A stretch of DNA of 64,000 nucleotides from CAWFQB01 sp965277875 (GTDB lineage Bacteria; Armatimonadota; Chthonomonadetes; Chthonomonadales; Chthonomonadaceae), in NCBI GenBank assembly GCA_965277875.1, contig CBDIDV010000002.1, positions 4,960,001-5,024,000 of the forward strand. Direction: 5' to 3'. Positions within the stretch are counted from its first letter, which is position 1, and the number at the start of each line of letters is the position of its first letter. Below are positions 1 through 7,629 of the stretch, piece by piece. The notes under the pieces were generated by a model. That model worked only from the letters and a program-made list of their open reading frames with translations. It ran no database searches and was not told the DNA's origin. The translations under genes and the position numbers were made by a program.

Positions 1-37
1 AAAACTACTATTGACCACGCTGCACGAACAACCATGA
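1..37 (+). CDS. 3' end of an upstream gene, cut by the window edge
   Basis: Frame 2 is open from the window edge and stops with TGA at 35-37. That TGA overlaps the ATG of the next gene as ATGA, a typical translational-coupling junction. The visible residues are LLLTTLHEQP. In many bacteria hemC (porphobilinogen deaminase) sits directly before cobA-hemD, so hemC is a reasonable guess, but these few residues cannot prove it. Confidence 0.4.
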   Translation, partial: KLLLTTLHEQP

Positions 38-1689
38 GCCAGAACATACAAACCAATACTCCAACACCCGGCCTCGTCTCGCTTATCGGGGCGGGGCCGG
101 GCGATCCCGGCCTGCTCACGGTGCGGGGGCGCGAGCGTCTGCAATCCGCCGATGTCATCGTATACGACCGGCTGGCGCATCCGGCCCTGCTGGATTACGC
201 CCGCAAAGACGCCGAACTGGTGTACGTGGGCAAGGTCAGCGCGCATCACGCCATGAAGCAGCCCGACATCAACGCCCTGCTGATTGACCGTGCCAAGCAG
301 GGCAAAAACGTAGCGCGCTTGAAGGGCGGCGACCCGTTCGTGTTCGGGCGCGGCGGCGAGGAGGCCGAGGAGTGCCGGCTGGCCGGTGTGCCGTTCGAGG
401 TCGTGCCGGGAGTCACGTCCGCGATTGCCGCGCCGGCCTATGCGGGCATTCCCGTAACGCATCGGGACATGGCGAGTTCGTTTGCGATTGTCACAGGGCA
501 TGAGCGCGACGACAGCCGCGAGTCGGGAACCCGAACGGCGGGCGAGGCCGAACAGCGGCGCGACTGGAAAAACATCGCCAATGCGGGCGACACGCTTCTT
601 TTTCTGATGGGCGTCGAGGCCCTGCCCGACATCGCCGCGCGTTTGCAGGAGAACGGGCGCGGCGCGGATACGCCCGTCGCCCTGGTACAGTGGGGAACGT
701 GGACGCGGCAGCGCGTGGTCGTCGGAACCCTGGCGACGATTGTGGACGATGTGAAACGCGCCAAGCTGACGCCGCCCGCCGTGTGCGTGGTGGGCGAAGT
801 CGTGCGCCTGCGCGAAAAGCTGCAGTGGTTCGATGACCCGGCCACGCATCCCCTGTTTGGCAAAACCATCGTCGTGACGCGCGCGCGCGAGCAGGCAAGC
901 GCCCTGTCCGATCTGCTCCGGGCGCGGGGCGCGGAACCGCTGGAATTTCCCGCTATCGAGATCGCCCGTCTGGACGATTACAATGCCCTCGATGCGGCCC
1001 TGTCGGATTTGGGCGCGTATGCGTGGATGATCGTTACGAGTACCAACACGGTCAGCTTTTTGGCCGAGCGCCTGGACGCCCTGAACCTGGACGCCCGCGC
1101 CTTTGGCAGGACGCGCATCGCCGCCATCGGCCCCGCCACGGCTCTGGCCCTCAAAACGCACTTGGGCATTCGCGCCGACTACGTGCCGACCGAGGCCGTT
1201 GGGGAAGCCATGCTTGCCGAATGGCCCGACACCAGTGCGGATTCAAGCGGTCAGCGCATTCTCCTGCCCCGCGCCCTCGAAGCCCGCGACATACTGCCGG
1301 ACGGCCTGCGCGAACGCGGCGCGGTCGTGGACGTTGTCCCCGCCTACGAAACGCGCATGGATGGGGCCGCGTCCGACCGCCTGCGAACGCAGTTACAAAA
1401 CGGCGACATAAATGTTTTAACCTTCACAGCCTCCTCGACAGTACGCAACTTCGCGCAGGCGCTGACAGAGGGAACAGGGAACAGGGAACAGGGAACAGAA
1501 AAAGCGGGCGCGGCAGAGGGTATGAATATGTCGCTGGCGGAACTTGTCGGCAAAGCTATGGTGGCGTCTATCGGGCCAATCACGTCGCAGACCCTGCGCG
1601 AATTGGGCCTGAATGTGAACATCGAAGCCCCGGAGCATACCATTCCCGGCCTTGTCTCTGCCATTGAAACGTATTTCAAAGGAGAGTGA
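34..1689 (+). CDS. cobA-hemD: Bifunctional uroporphyrinogen-III C-methyltransferase / uroporphyrinogen-III synthase
   Basis: This 551-aa protein joins two tetrapyrrole enzymes. Residues about 15-260 are the SAM-dependent methyltransferase that turns uroporphyrinogen III into precorrin-2. Its markers are VSLIGAGPGDPGLLT near residue 15, GGDPFVFGRGGEE near 98 and VVPGVTSA near 125. Residues about 275-551 are uroporphyrinogen-III synthase, opening with GKTIVVTRAREQA. Both domains act in the cytoplasm at the branch between heme and siroheme/cobalamin. The start overlaps the upstream stop as ATGA. Within the HemD half, four GGGAACA heptamers at 1470-1497 encode a hydrophilic insertion (EGTGNREQGTEK); a change of one copy would shift the frame. 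The cobalt transporter downstream supports a link to cobalamin or other cobalt use. Confidence 0.95.
   Translation: MSQNIQTNTPTPGLVSLIGAGPGDPGLLTVRGRERLQSADVIVYDRLAHPALLDYARKDAELVYVGKVSAHHAMKQPDINALLIDRAKQGKNVARLKGGDPFVFGRGGEEAEECRLAGVPFEVVPGVTSAIAAPAYAGIPVTHRDMASSFAIVTGHERDDSRESGTRTAGEAEQRRDWKNIANAGDTLLFLMGVEALPDIAARLQENGRGADTPVALVQWGTWTRQRVVVGTLATIVDDVKRAKLTPPAVCVVGEVVRLREKLQWFDDPATHPLFGKTIVVTRAREQASALSDLLRARGAEPLEFPAIEIARLDDYNALDAALSDLGAYAWMIVTSTNTVSFLAERLDALNLDARAFGRTRIAAIGPATALALKTHLGIRADYVPTEAVGEAMLAEWPDTSADSSGQRILLPRALEARDILPDGLRERGAVVDVVPAYETRMDGAASDRLRTQLQNGDINVLTFTASSTVRNFAQALTEGTGNREQGTEKAGAAEGMNMSLAELVGKAMVASIGPITSQTLRELGLNVNIEAPEHTIPGLVSAIETYFKGE
1470..1497 (+). repeat. Four perfect GGGAACA heptamers inside the HemD coding region
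   Basis: Four head-to-tail copies of GGGAACA lie in frame within the cobA-hemD fusion. Because 28 is not a multiple of 3, gain or loss of one copy breaks the reading frame. Similar heptamer-type repeats occur in cbiM (about 3336-3376) and cbiO (4861-4888). Confidence 0.9.
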
Positions 1690-1992
1690 TCTACTGGTGG
1701 TTCTCTGGGCGCAGTGTGCGCCATTCCGCCCGGCCTCACCATAGACAAATATTGGACACAAAATGGCAGGATACCGGCGTTCTGCGCGATGACACGCGTT
1801 GAGGAGGATCAGGAAACCATCTTCAACTTGTAGGATAAGCCCCGGCCGTAAAGGCTTACGTCCTGGGGCGGTCTCACTGTTATTGAAACTGTTACCGAAA
1901 AAAGAAAGATCGGCAGGAAACAAGCCCCTGCCCTGCACCACATCCCTGTCAGGAGCGCCTATAAGAAGGCGATGTTTGCCGTCCGCTCGCGC
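1690..1992. other. Intergenic region with an imperfect foldback
   Basis: About 300 bp without a convincing gene. An imperfect hairpin spans 1838-1869: the outer stem is GCCCC/GGGGC and the inner stem CGTAA/TTACG, with loop AGGC. There is no U-tract, so a normal terminator is doubtful. Such foldbacks also occur at IS200/IS605 ends, but no transposase remains are recognisable here. The short frames in this region have no recognisable features. Confidence 0.4.
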
Positions 1993-2403
1993 CTACTTGC
2001 CGCCGCCGAACTGCGGATTGATCTGTCCGCCGCCAAACTGCGGATTGGGCTGCGTGTTGGGATGATACGACGAGGAACGCGGGGCCGCGCCTGCGCCCGA
2101 AGCCGGGGACAGGGACGTTCGGGAAGTGTTGGGAGATGCTGACGCGGCATTCGTTCCCGCGCCACTCGCGCTGCCCCGCGCCGCCGTATTTGCATCCGCG
2201 CTTTTCAGGCCGGGCGACGCGGGCGTACCGCCCTGCTGATAGATCGAGGCGGGCGCGGCATCGGAAGGCGCGGCCTGCAAATGCGCGGCCACGGCCCCAT
2301 AGATCAAAAACGCGGCGACAACGCCCACAATGCTCGCCACCACTCCGATAGTCACGCGCAGCGCCTGACACACATTATTAAAATACTCCCAACCGGTTCC
2401 CAT
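1993..2403 (-). CDS. Small single-pass membrane protein with C-terminal NPQFGGG repeat
   Basis: I do not recognise the family. The 136-aa product starts with MGTGWEYFNN. It has one hydrophobic segment at about residues 15-38 (IGVVASIVGVVAAFLIYGAV), then a long Ala/Ser/Pro/Gly-rich tail that ends with two NPQFGGG copies. The start at 2403 is chosen because GGAGG lies 6 nt upstream; the frame extends further 5' but without a better ribosome site. The tail looks disordered and would lie on one side of the membrane. It is transcribed away from the cobalt transporter genes, with a shared upstream region of 261 bp. Confidence 0.7.
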   Translation of the reverse strand: MGTGWEYFNNVCQALRVTIGVVASIVGVVAAFLIYGAVAAHLQAAPSDAAPASIYQQGGTPASPGLKSADANTAARGSASGAGTNAASASPNTSRTSLSPASGAGAAPRSSSYHPNTQPNPQFGGGQINPQFGGGK

Positions 2404-2603
2404 AACAACCTCCACGGTATCCGCGACACGGTATCTGCAAGAAGATAGTGCCAGTATACCAAAGGTTCTTACAACGCGCAAGGCCGCGCCCCGCTTCCTA
2501 TATTTCGACTTGCGAGTTGCCTCCTCCGATAGTTTGTGCTACTATATTTGTATTCGTGCCACGACGTTCGGGCCATAGTTCCCTCGGCGCTATATTCGTA
2601 TCA

Positions 2604-2625
2604 TATTCAAATCGTATTCAAATCG
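2604..2625. repeat. Tandem 11-bp direct repeat upstream of cbiM
   Basis: Two exact copies of TATTCAAATCG lie about 40 bp upstream of the cbiM start, followed by a third partial unit (TATTT). The 11-bp spacing puts both copies on one face of the helix, so a regulator-binding array is conceivable, for instance a cobalt/nickel sensor. No cobalamin riboswitch signature was seen here. Confidence 0.6.
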
Positions 2626-2664
2626 TATTTACGCTTTTGGCCGGGAGCCGGGGCGAGGAGCGTT

Positions 2665-4854
2665 ATGCACATACCCGACGGGATGCTCAGTCCCGCCACC
2701 AGTCTGGTCGCGGCGGGAGCGATGCTGCCGGTCTGGACGCTTGCCGCCCGGCAGGTGCGCGCCACGCTGGGGACGCGCCAGGTTCCCCTGCTGTCGCTGG
2801 GCGCGGCCTTCTGCTTTACCGTGATGATGTTCAACATCCCCGCGCTGGGCGGCACAACCGCGCATCCCGTGGCGGGAACGCTGCTGGCGATTCTGCTTGG
2901 CCCGTGGGCCGCCGTGATCGGCATTTCGGTCGCCCTGGCGATACAGGCATTGTTCTTTGGCGATGGGGGCCTGCTGGCGTATGGCGCGAACTGCTTTACG
3001 ATGGCGTTCGCGCTGCCGTTCGTCGGGTACAGCGTGTATCGCCTGCTGGCGAGACGGCTATCGTCGGCGTCTACCCTACGCGCCTTTGCGGGCGGAATTG
3101 GCGCGTATATTGGCCTGAACGCCGCCGCCGCACTCGTCGCCGTGCTGCTGGGCATCCAGCCTGCCTTGTTCCATGAGGCGGATGGACGCGCCCTCTATTT
3201 TCCGTTTGGCCTGCACATCACGCTGCCCGCCATGCTGTCCACGCATCTGCTTGTCGCCGGCCCTGTCGAGGCAGCGGTAACGTTCCTGGTGATCCGCTAC
3301 ATGCAGGCGTCCGGGCAGGCGTTGTTTGAGGAGACGGGGAGACAGGGAGACAAGGGGACAGGGAGACAAGGAGACACACGCAGCAAACATCAAACGCTCG
3401 GCATCGGTCTGCTGGCGCTTGTCGCGCTGACGCCGCTGGGTCTGCTGGCGAAGGGCGAGGCGTGGGGCGAGTGGGACGCAAGCGGCGTCCGCAATCAGAT
3501 ACAGCGCGTCCAGGGCCGCGACTATGTGCCGCAGGGCATCGCGCAGGCCGAAAAAAATGCCTACAAGGGGGCAGGAAGCCTGCAGGACTATGCGAGCAAT
3601 GACGGCAAAAACAAAGTCGGGTATGCCGGCGCGGGGCTGTTGGGTGTCCTGACGATTGCCGGCCTGACCCTGCTTGGCGGGCGTCTGCTGACCACAAACA
3701 GCCGCAGCGACAAACGCGCCGGTCGTAATGACGACGCCTCCACCGATACTTCCGGCGGTGACACTTCCAGTGACACTTCCATTGATGATAACTCTGACAA
3801 TGACCCCGATGGCCCTTCCGCTTCTTCGGGGCCGGGAACGTCCGCTCGCACCCCCTACACCGCAGACCGCGCCAATCCGAGTGATGCAAACGCAGGCGAC
3901 AACGCCATAGACCCGACCGCACAGGCAGGCGCGAAAGCGGGCGCAAACGAGGCCGCGCCCGAACTGCCGTCGTGGCTGCGCGCGCCTGCCGATCACGAGA
4001 CGCCGTCCGACACGACCGGCCCTAAATCCAATCCCTACATCGAGCGCACCCTGAGCGGGCTGGCGCACAACGCGCTTGTCACGCTGCAAAGCGAACACTG
4101 GGCGCGAGGGTCGGGGTATTTGCAGCGGCTGGACCCACGCGCCAAAGTCGTCGCGTTCGGCGTACTGGTCGCGGCCTCCGCAAGCCTGCATCACGCGGGC
4201 GCGCTGCTCGGATTGTACGCATTCGGGCTGGGATTGGCCGTCGCGTCGCGCCTGCCGCTCGGCCTGATGCTGCGGCGCGTATGGCTGTCCGTTCCTTTCT
4301 TTGTGGGCGCGCTGGCCCTGCCCGCCACGCTCAACCTGGTCACGCCGGGACGCGCCTTGCTGACCCTCTGGACGCATCCGCTTATCGCCGTCACCCGCCC
4401 CGGCCTGCTGATCGCTTTTCTTCTGACCCTGCGCGTCGGCGTGACGGTCACGTTCGCCGCCCTGCTCACGCTTGCCACGCCGTGGAACGATGTCCTGCGC
4501 GCCCTGCGCGTATTATTCGTGCCGCGCCTGTTTGTAAGCGTGCTTGCCATGACGTACCGCTACGTGACCGTACTGATGCAGTGCGGCGACGACCTGTTTA
4601 CGGCGCGGCGCAGCCGCACGGTCGGTCGGGCGGACAACCGGGCGGGACGGCGTTTCGCAGCGGCGAGCATAGGCGCATTATGGGGTCGTACCCTTGCGCT
4701 TTCCGAGGAGGTGTACGGCGCGATGGTGTCGCGGGGTTTTAACGGCGACATGCGTACCCTGTCCCGGTTCCGCTGGCGCATGGCCGATTCGCTGTGGATA
4801 GGGATTGTGGCGATTACGGCTCTGCTGTGCGCGGGAGCCGAGCATGTCCGGTGA
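2665..4854 (+). CDS. Fused energy-coupling-factor cobalt/nickel transporter, CbiM-(CbiN/PDGLE-like)-CbiQ
   Basis: One 729-aa polypeptide carries parts that are normally separate. Residues 1-220 are the substrate-binding membrane protein CbiM, starting with the family hallmark MHIPDGMLSP. Residues about 245-345 resemble the CbiN/PDGLE type of small subunit, with LTPLGLLA and AWGEWD before a second hydrophobic segment. A low-complexity Asp/Ser/Thr/Ala-rich linker follows (about 345-465). The rest is the transmembrane coupling protein CbiQ, starting near RLDPRAKVVAFGV. The start at 2665 matches the CbiM N-terminus and has GAGGAG upstream. A run of near-identical 7-9-bp units at about 3336-3376 encodes an ETGRQGDKGTGRQGD insertion after the CbiM domain. 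The gene overlaps cbiO by 11 bp. The transported metal (Co or Ni) cannot be decided from sequence; cobA next door favours cobalt. Confidence 0.9.
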   Translation: MHIPDGMLSPATSLVAAGAMLPVWTLAARQVRATLGTRQVPLLSLGAAFCFTVMMFNIPALGGTTAHPVAGTLLAILLGPWAAVIGISVALAIQALFFGDGGLLAYGANCFTMAFALPFVGYSVYRLLARRLSSASTLRAFAGGIGAYIGLNAAAALVAVLLGIQPALFHEADGRALYFPFGLHITLPAMLSTHLLVAGPVEAAVTFLVIRYMQASGQALFEETGRQGDKGTGRQGDTRSKHQTLGIGLLALVALTPLGLLAKGEAWGEWDASGVRNQIQRVQGRDYVPQGIAQAEKNAYKGAGSLQDYASNDGKNKVGYAGAGLLGVLTIAGLTLLGGRLLTTNSRSDKRAGRNDDASTDTSGGDTSSDTSIDDNSDNDPDGPSASSGPGTSARTPYTADRANPSDANAGDNAIDPTAQAGAKAGANEAAPELPSWLRAPADHETPSDTTGPKSNPYIERTLSGLAHNALVTLQSEHWARGSGYLQRLDPRAKVVAFGVLVAASASLHHAGALLGLYAFGLGLAVASRLPLGLMLRRVWLSVPFFVGALALPATLNLVTPGRALLTLWTHPLIAVTRPGLLIAFLLTLRVGVTVTFAALLTLATPWNDVLRALRVLFVPRLFVSVLAMTYRYVTVLMQCGDDLFTARRSRTVGRADNRAGRRFAAASIGALWGRTLALSEEVYGAMVSRGFNGDMRTLSRFRWRMADSLWIGIVAITALLCAGAEHVR
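3336..3376 (+). repeat. Near-identical 7-9-bp direct repeats within cbiM-Q coding region
   Basis: Units of the type GGGGAGACA, GGGAGACAA, GGGGACA and GGAGACA follow each other and encode a hydrophilic GRQGD-type linker between the CbiM and CbiN-like parts. Their composition differs from the flanking coding sequence. Confidence 0.8.
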
Positions 4855-5740
4855 AGTACAGGAAAAAGGAGAAAGGAAAAAGGAGAAAGAGGCGGCGGTT
4901 GCAGGCGCAGTCCAAGCTTCAAACGCCTTCTCGGTTCAGAACGTTACGTATCATTATAATACAGGCGTGGCGGCCCTGGAGGATGTGTCGCTGACGATTG
5001 CCACAGGGGAGAAGGTGGCGATACTGGGCGCGAACGGCAGCGGCAAGAGTACGCTGCTCCGATTGCTGAACGGACTGGCGTTCGCACAGTCGGGACAGAT
5101 AAGCGCGTTTGGCACAGCCCTGACCGAGGCGAACCTGCGCGACGAGCAGGCCGCGTATCGCTTTCGCAGGCGCGTGGGCTTCATCTTCCAGAACGCGGAC
5201 GCGCAGTTGTTTTCCCCGACCGTGCGCGAGGAGATCGCGTTCGGGCCGCTGCAAATGGGGCTGGCGCAGGACGAGATTTTGCGGCGGATCGCGGATATAG
5301 CCGCCCTGGTGGGCATTGAAAATCTGCTTGACCGCGCGCCGTTTCAGCTTTCCGGGGGCGAAAAACGCAAGGTGGCGATTGCAAGCGCCCTCGTCGTCAA
5401 CCCCGACGCCCTGCTGCTCGATGAGCCGACGACCGGCCTTGATCCCCGCTCGCAGACCTGGCTTGTGGCCCTGCTGAAGCGTCTGCACGCGGCGGGCAAA
5501 ACGCTCGTCACGGCCACGCACGACCTGGCCCTTGTTCCCGAACTTGCCGACCGCGTGTTCGTGTTCGACGAAAAGCACCGCCTCGCCGCATCCGGCCCGA
5601 CTCGCGAAATCTTTGCCGACACCGACCTCCTGGTTCGCGTCAACCTGATCCACGCCGACGGACACCGGCACGGCAGTTTGTGGCACACCCACCCGCACCC
5701 GCCAAACACACCTCACGAACATTCCCATGACGCGCTTTGA
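4844..5740 (+). CDS. cbiO: Cobalt/nickel ECF transporter ATPase CbiO with His-rich tail
   Basis: This 298-aa ABC ATPase powers the CbiM-Q transporter encoded just upstream, with which it overlaps by 11 bp. Walker A is GANGSGKS near residue 61, the signature LSGGE near 169, Walker B ALLLDEP near 190, and the switch histidine THD near 224. The start at 4844 is inside the end of the CbiQ part; a longer frame from 4805 lacks a good ribosome site. Residues about 6-20 are encoded by four heptamers (GGAAAAA/GGAGAAA) giving KEKGERKKEKE, absent from normal CbiO. The last 30 residues hold eight histidines (HRHG, HTHPHP, HEHSHD), a plausible metal-binding tail on the cytoplasmic side. Confidence 0.93.
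   Translation: MSGEVQEKGERKKEKEAAVAGAVQASNAFSVQNVTYHYNTGVAALEDVSLTIATGEKVAILGANGSGKSTLLRLLNGLAFAQSGQISAFGTALTEANLRDEQAAYRFRRRVGFIFQNADAQLFSPTVREEIAFGPLQMGLAQDEILRRIADIAALVGIENLLDRAPFQLSGGEKRKVAIASALVVNPDALLLDEPTTGLDPRSQTWLVALLKRLHAAGKTLVTATHDLALVPELADRVFVFDEKHRLAASGPTREIFADTDLLVRVNLIHADGHRHGSLWHTHPHPPNTPHEHSHDAL
4861..4888 (+). repeat. Four alternating GGAAAAA/GGAGAAA heptamers at the 5' end of cbiO
   Basis: Two copies of a 14-bp unit, each made of two related heptamers, lie 17 bp after the cbiO start codon. Gain or loss of one heptamer would frameshift nearly the whole ATPase. Confidence 0.85.
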
Positions 5741-5798
5741 ACGCCAACGCCCTTCTTTGTTCGATGTTGGTATCTCCGCTCACACGGCTGTTATTCCT

Positions 5799-6551
5799 CT
5801 AGCTGCGTGGCCCTAGTGCCTGCATCCGACGACGTTTGCGGCGCAGCGTATCACGGCCCCATCCCGTCAGTCCCGCCGCCGTTACGCTAATCGGCATCCA
5901 GAACAGCAGCATCAGCATTGCCAGTTGCACCAGATTATCTTGCCAACCTGAAAAACCCATAGCAAGCGCGGCGACAAGCGACACCAGAGGTGTCAATACC
6001 CCCACAGCGTAGAGCGTTCCCATTGCAGGGCGATGGCGGACGCGCATACCGACTCCAACCCCAAGCAGGGCAGGAAGAACCAGATACAGGAAATACAGCC
6101 ATGCTACAAACAGGGAACCACACTCATAGTGCAGCATAGCCAACACCGCGACGGTGGCAGGAATAGCCAGCGCGCCCGGCCCGAACACTTTGAGCGCGGT
6201 CAGGGTCGCGGGACGAGCCGACTGCTTTACGCTCTGTGTCCACTTGCGCTGCTGAAATGCCTGCTGCCTGGCCGCCTGTTCCTGAAGCGCCGCTGTCTGC
6301 CGTTCACCTTCGAGGTGGCGTATCGCCGCGTCTACGGCCTGCTGCGGCGCGGGGTCCAGTTCGCTGTACGCAAGCGTCAGTGTTTCCAGGCGGGCGCGGG
6401 TATCCGATAATTGCGCGTCCCCGTTCTGTGCCAGATAGCGCGCGATCAAAATTTGCGCGGGAGGCGATAAGAGGACAGGGGCGGGGTGGGCGGGAGGCGG
6501 AATGAATAACGCGGCCTGTTTTGCTTCTTCCATCTGCTGTTGTTCAAGCAC
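5799..6551 (-). CDS. Membrane protein with about four C-terminal transmembrane segments
   Basis: The family is not recognised. The 250-aa product starts with GTG at 6551, chosen because GGAAAGGA lies about 8 nt upstream; an earlier GTG at 6581 has none. The first 120 residues are soluble, Ala/Gln-rich and probably helical, with runs such as RQQAFQQRKW. Four hydrophobic stretches follow at about residues 125-225, then a basic end (RRKRRRMQ) expected to face the cytoplasm. It converges on cbiO with a 58-bp gap and is divergent from the toxin-antitoxin operon. Confidence 0.7.
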   Translation of the reverse strand: MLEQQQMEEAKQAALFIPPPAHPAPVLLSPPAQILIARYLAQNGDAQLSDTRARLETLTLAYSELDPAPQQAVDAAIRHLEGERQTAALQEQAARQQAFQQRKWTQSVKQSARPATLTALKVFGPGALAIPATVAVLAMLHYECGSLFVAWLYFLYLVLPALLGVGVGMRVRHRPAMGTLYAVGVLTPLVSLVAALAMGFSGWQDNLVQLAMLMLLFWMPISVTAAGLTGWGRDTLRRKRRRMQALGPRS

Positions 6552-6655
6552 GGCGTTGTTCCTTTCCGAAAACTGCGGCACCGGCGATCTTGAAGCCTGT
6601 ACGCGCAGACACTACGCCTGCGCCTGTCGCTCGGTTCCACCAAATCACTTGCCGC

Positions 6656-6685
6656 TTGACACCGCGCCTGCCCTACGTTTATAAT
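6656..6685 (+). promoter_or_regulatory. Sigma-70 type promoter for the toxin-antitoxin operon
   Basis: TTGACA at 6656-6661 and TATAAT at 6680-6685 are both perfect matches to the housekeeping consensus, separated by 18 bp. The antitoxin start lies about 50 bp downstream. Confidence 0.8.
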
Positions 6686-6736
6686 GAGACAGCAAAAGCG
6701 AAACAACCTGACTCAACGATGTAGAAGACAGCACGA

Positions 6737-6946
6737 ATGACAACGCAAGCTAAAACCGATCTGTCAAGTTTTTATATTGATAAACGACCGATACAAAAGA
6801 TTGTCGGGGATCATCACAAGCAGGCAGGCATCGTGCATGACCCTACAATGACACCGGAAAAAGTGCAGGCGATGATGCGCGACTTGGGTATTCGCTCCGA
6901 AGATAATCTAGCTTCTTGCGGCATTATTGCTGCCCGCGAGGAGTAA
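6737..6946 (+). CDS. Putative antitoxin of a PIN toxin-antitoxin pair
   Basis: A 69-aa hydrophilic protein directly precedes a PIN-domain gene, with only a few bases between them. That order and spacing are typical of antitoxin-toxin operons. The sequence (MTTQAKTDLSSFYIDKRPIQ...) contains TPEKVQAMMRDLGIRSED but no recognisable DNA-binding fold, so the antitoxin role is inferred from context. A strong sigma-70 promoter lies upstream. The predicted action is binding and inhibiting the downstream nuclease in the cytoplasm. Confidence 0.65.
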   Translation: MTTQAKTDLSSFYIDKRPIQKIVGDHHKQAGIVHDPTMTPEKVQAMMRDLGIRSEDNLASCGIIAAREE

Positions 6947-6952
6947 GGCGTG

Positions 6953-7444
6953 ATGCTACTGTTTTTCGACGCCAGCGGACTGGCAAAGCGCTACTTTACG
7001 GAAGTCGGCAGTGACACAATCAATGCTTTGTTTGCAGCATCGCCCCTGCTGAACATGGCAGCAACCCCGTGGGGTTATACGGAAACATATTCAATCTTGC
7101 AGCGACGCAGAAATACCGGCATTCTTGATGCTCCTACGTTCTCGGCGGCAAGCGACCAACTGCGCGTCGAAGTAGTAGACGATCCTTTGTTCGGCATACT
7201 GCCCATCAGCGACGAGATAATATTCGCCAGTATTTCCATCATTGATAAACATAACCTGAACGCAACCGACGCTGCGATCCTCACTATGCTGCTGCAAGCG
7301 CTTCCCTCGCCGCCGCCCACCGATTTCATTCTGATCGCCTCCGATAAACGTTTACTGCGCGCTGCCGAGGCAGAGGGTATTGTAACGCTGAACCCGGAAG
7401 AACTGCCTGCCTCTGACGTTCCTGATTTCCTCGCCGCCATCTAA
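6953..7444 (+). CDS. PIN-domain ribonuclease toxin (VapC-like)
   Basis: The roughly 163-aa protein opens with MLLFFDASGLAKRYF, in which the Asp after the first beta strand is the usual first PIN metal ligand. Further acidic residues fit the fold: E in GYTETYSIL, D in LNATDAAIL, and D in LIASDKRLL. PIN toxins cut RNA, often tRNA or rRNA. Either GTG at 6950 or ATG at 6953 can be the start, both served by GAGGAG at 6938-6943. It is cotranscribed with the small gene before it. Confidence 0.85.
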   Translation: MLLFFDASGLAKRYFTEVGSDTINALFAASPLLNMAATPWGYTETYSILQRRRNTGILDAPTFSAASDQLRVEVVDDPLFGILPISDEIIFASISIIDKHNLNATDAAILTMLLQALPSPPPTDFILIASDKRLLRAAEAEGIVTLNPEELPASDVPDFLAAI

Positions 7445-7536
7445 AATGAGATGCAGTCGAAATACAGTCCTCCGTTTCATATTAGATTTGAAAAATATTT
7501 TGCGATGTTGCAAATTTAACTCGTTTTGCGGACGTT

Positions 7537-7552
7537 TGGCACAATTCTTGCA
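7537..7552 (+). promoter_or_regulatory. Sigma-54 (-24/-12) promoter of the first PEP-CTERM gene
   Basis: TGGCAC at 7537-7542 and TTGCA at 7548-7552 have the invariant GG and GC dinucleotides exactly 10 bp apart, as sigma-54 requires. The site is 78 bp upstream of the start codon. Near-identical sites precede the other two PEP-CTERM genes at 27917 and 29151. Confidence 0.85.
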
Positions 7553-7629
7553 ATAGGTAATAATGATGGGAAACATTCACGCCTCGCCACTTCATCACTC
7601 GTCACTGTTCTTATGAAAGGAGAACCACT

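Noticed and set aside
2404..2664. Cobalamin riboswitch upstream of the cobalt transporter
   Set aside because: No B12-box-like sequence (GCCACTG) or conserved stem was found; only an 11-bp direct repeat is present.
3076..4377. Minus-strand frame opposite the CbiM-Q fusion
   Set aside because: Shadow of a GC-rich membrane protein gene; composition is Arg/Gln-rich without motifs.
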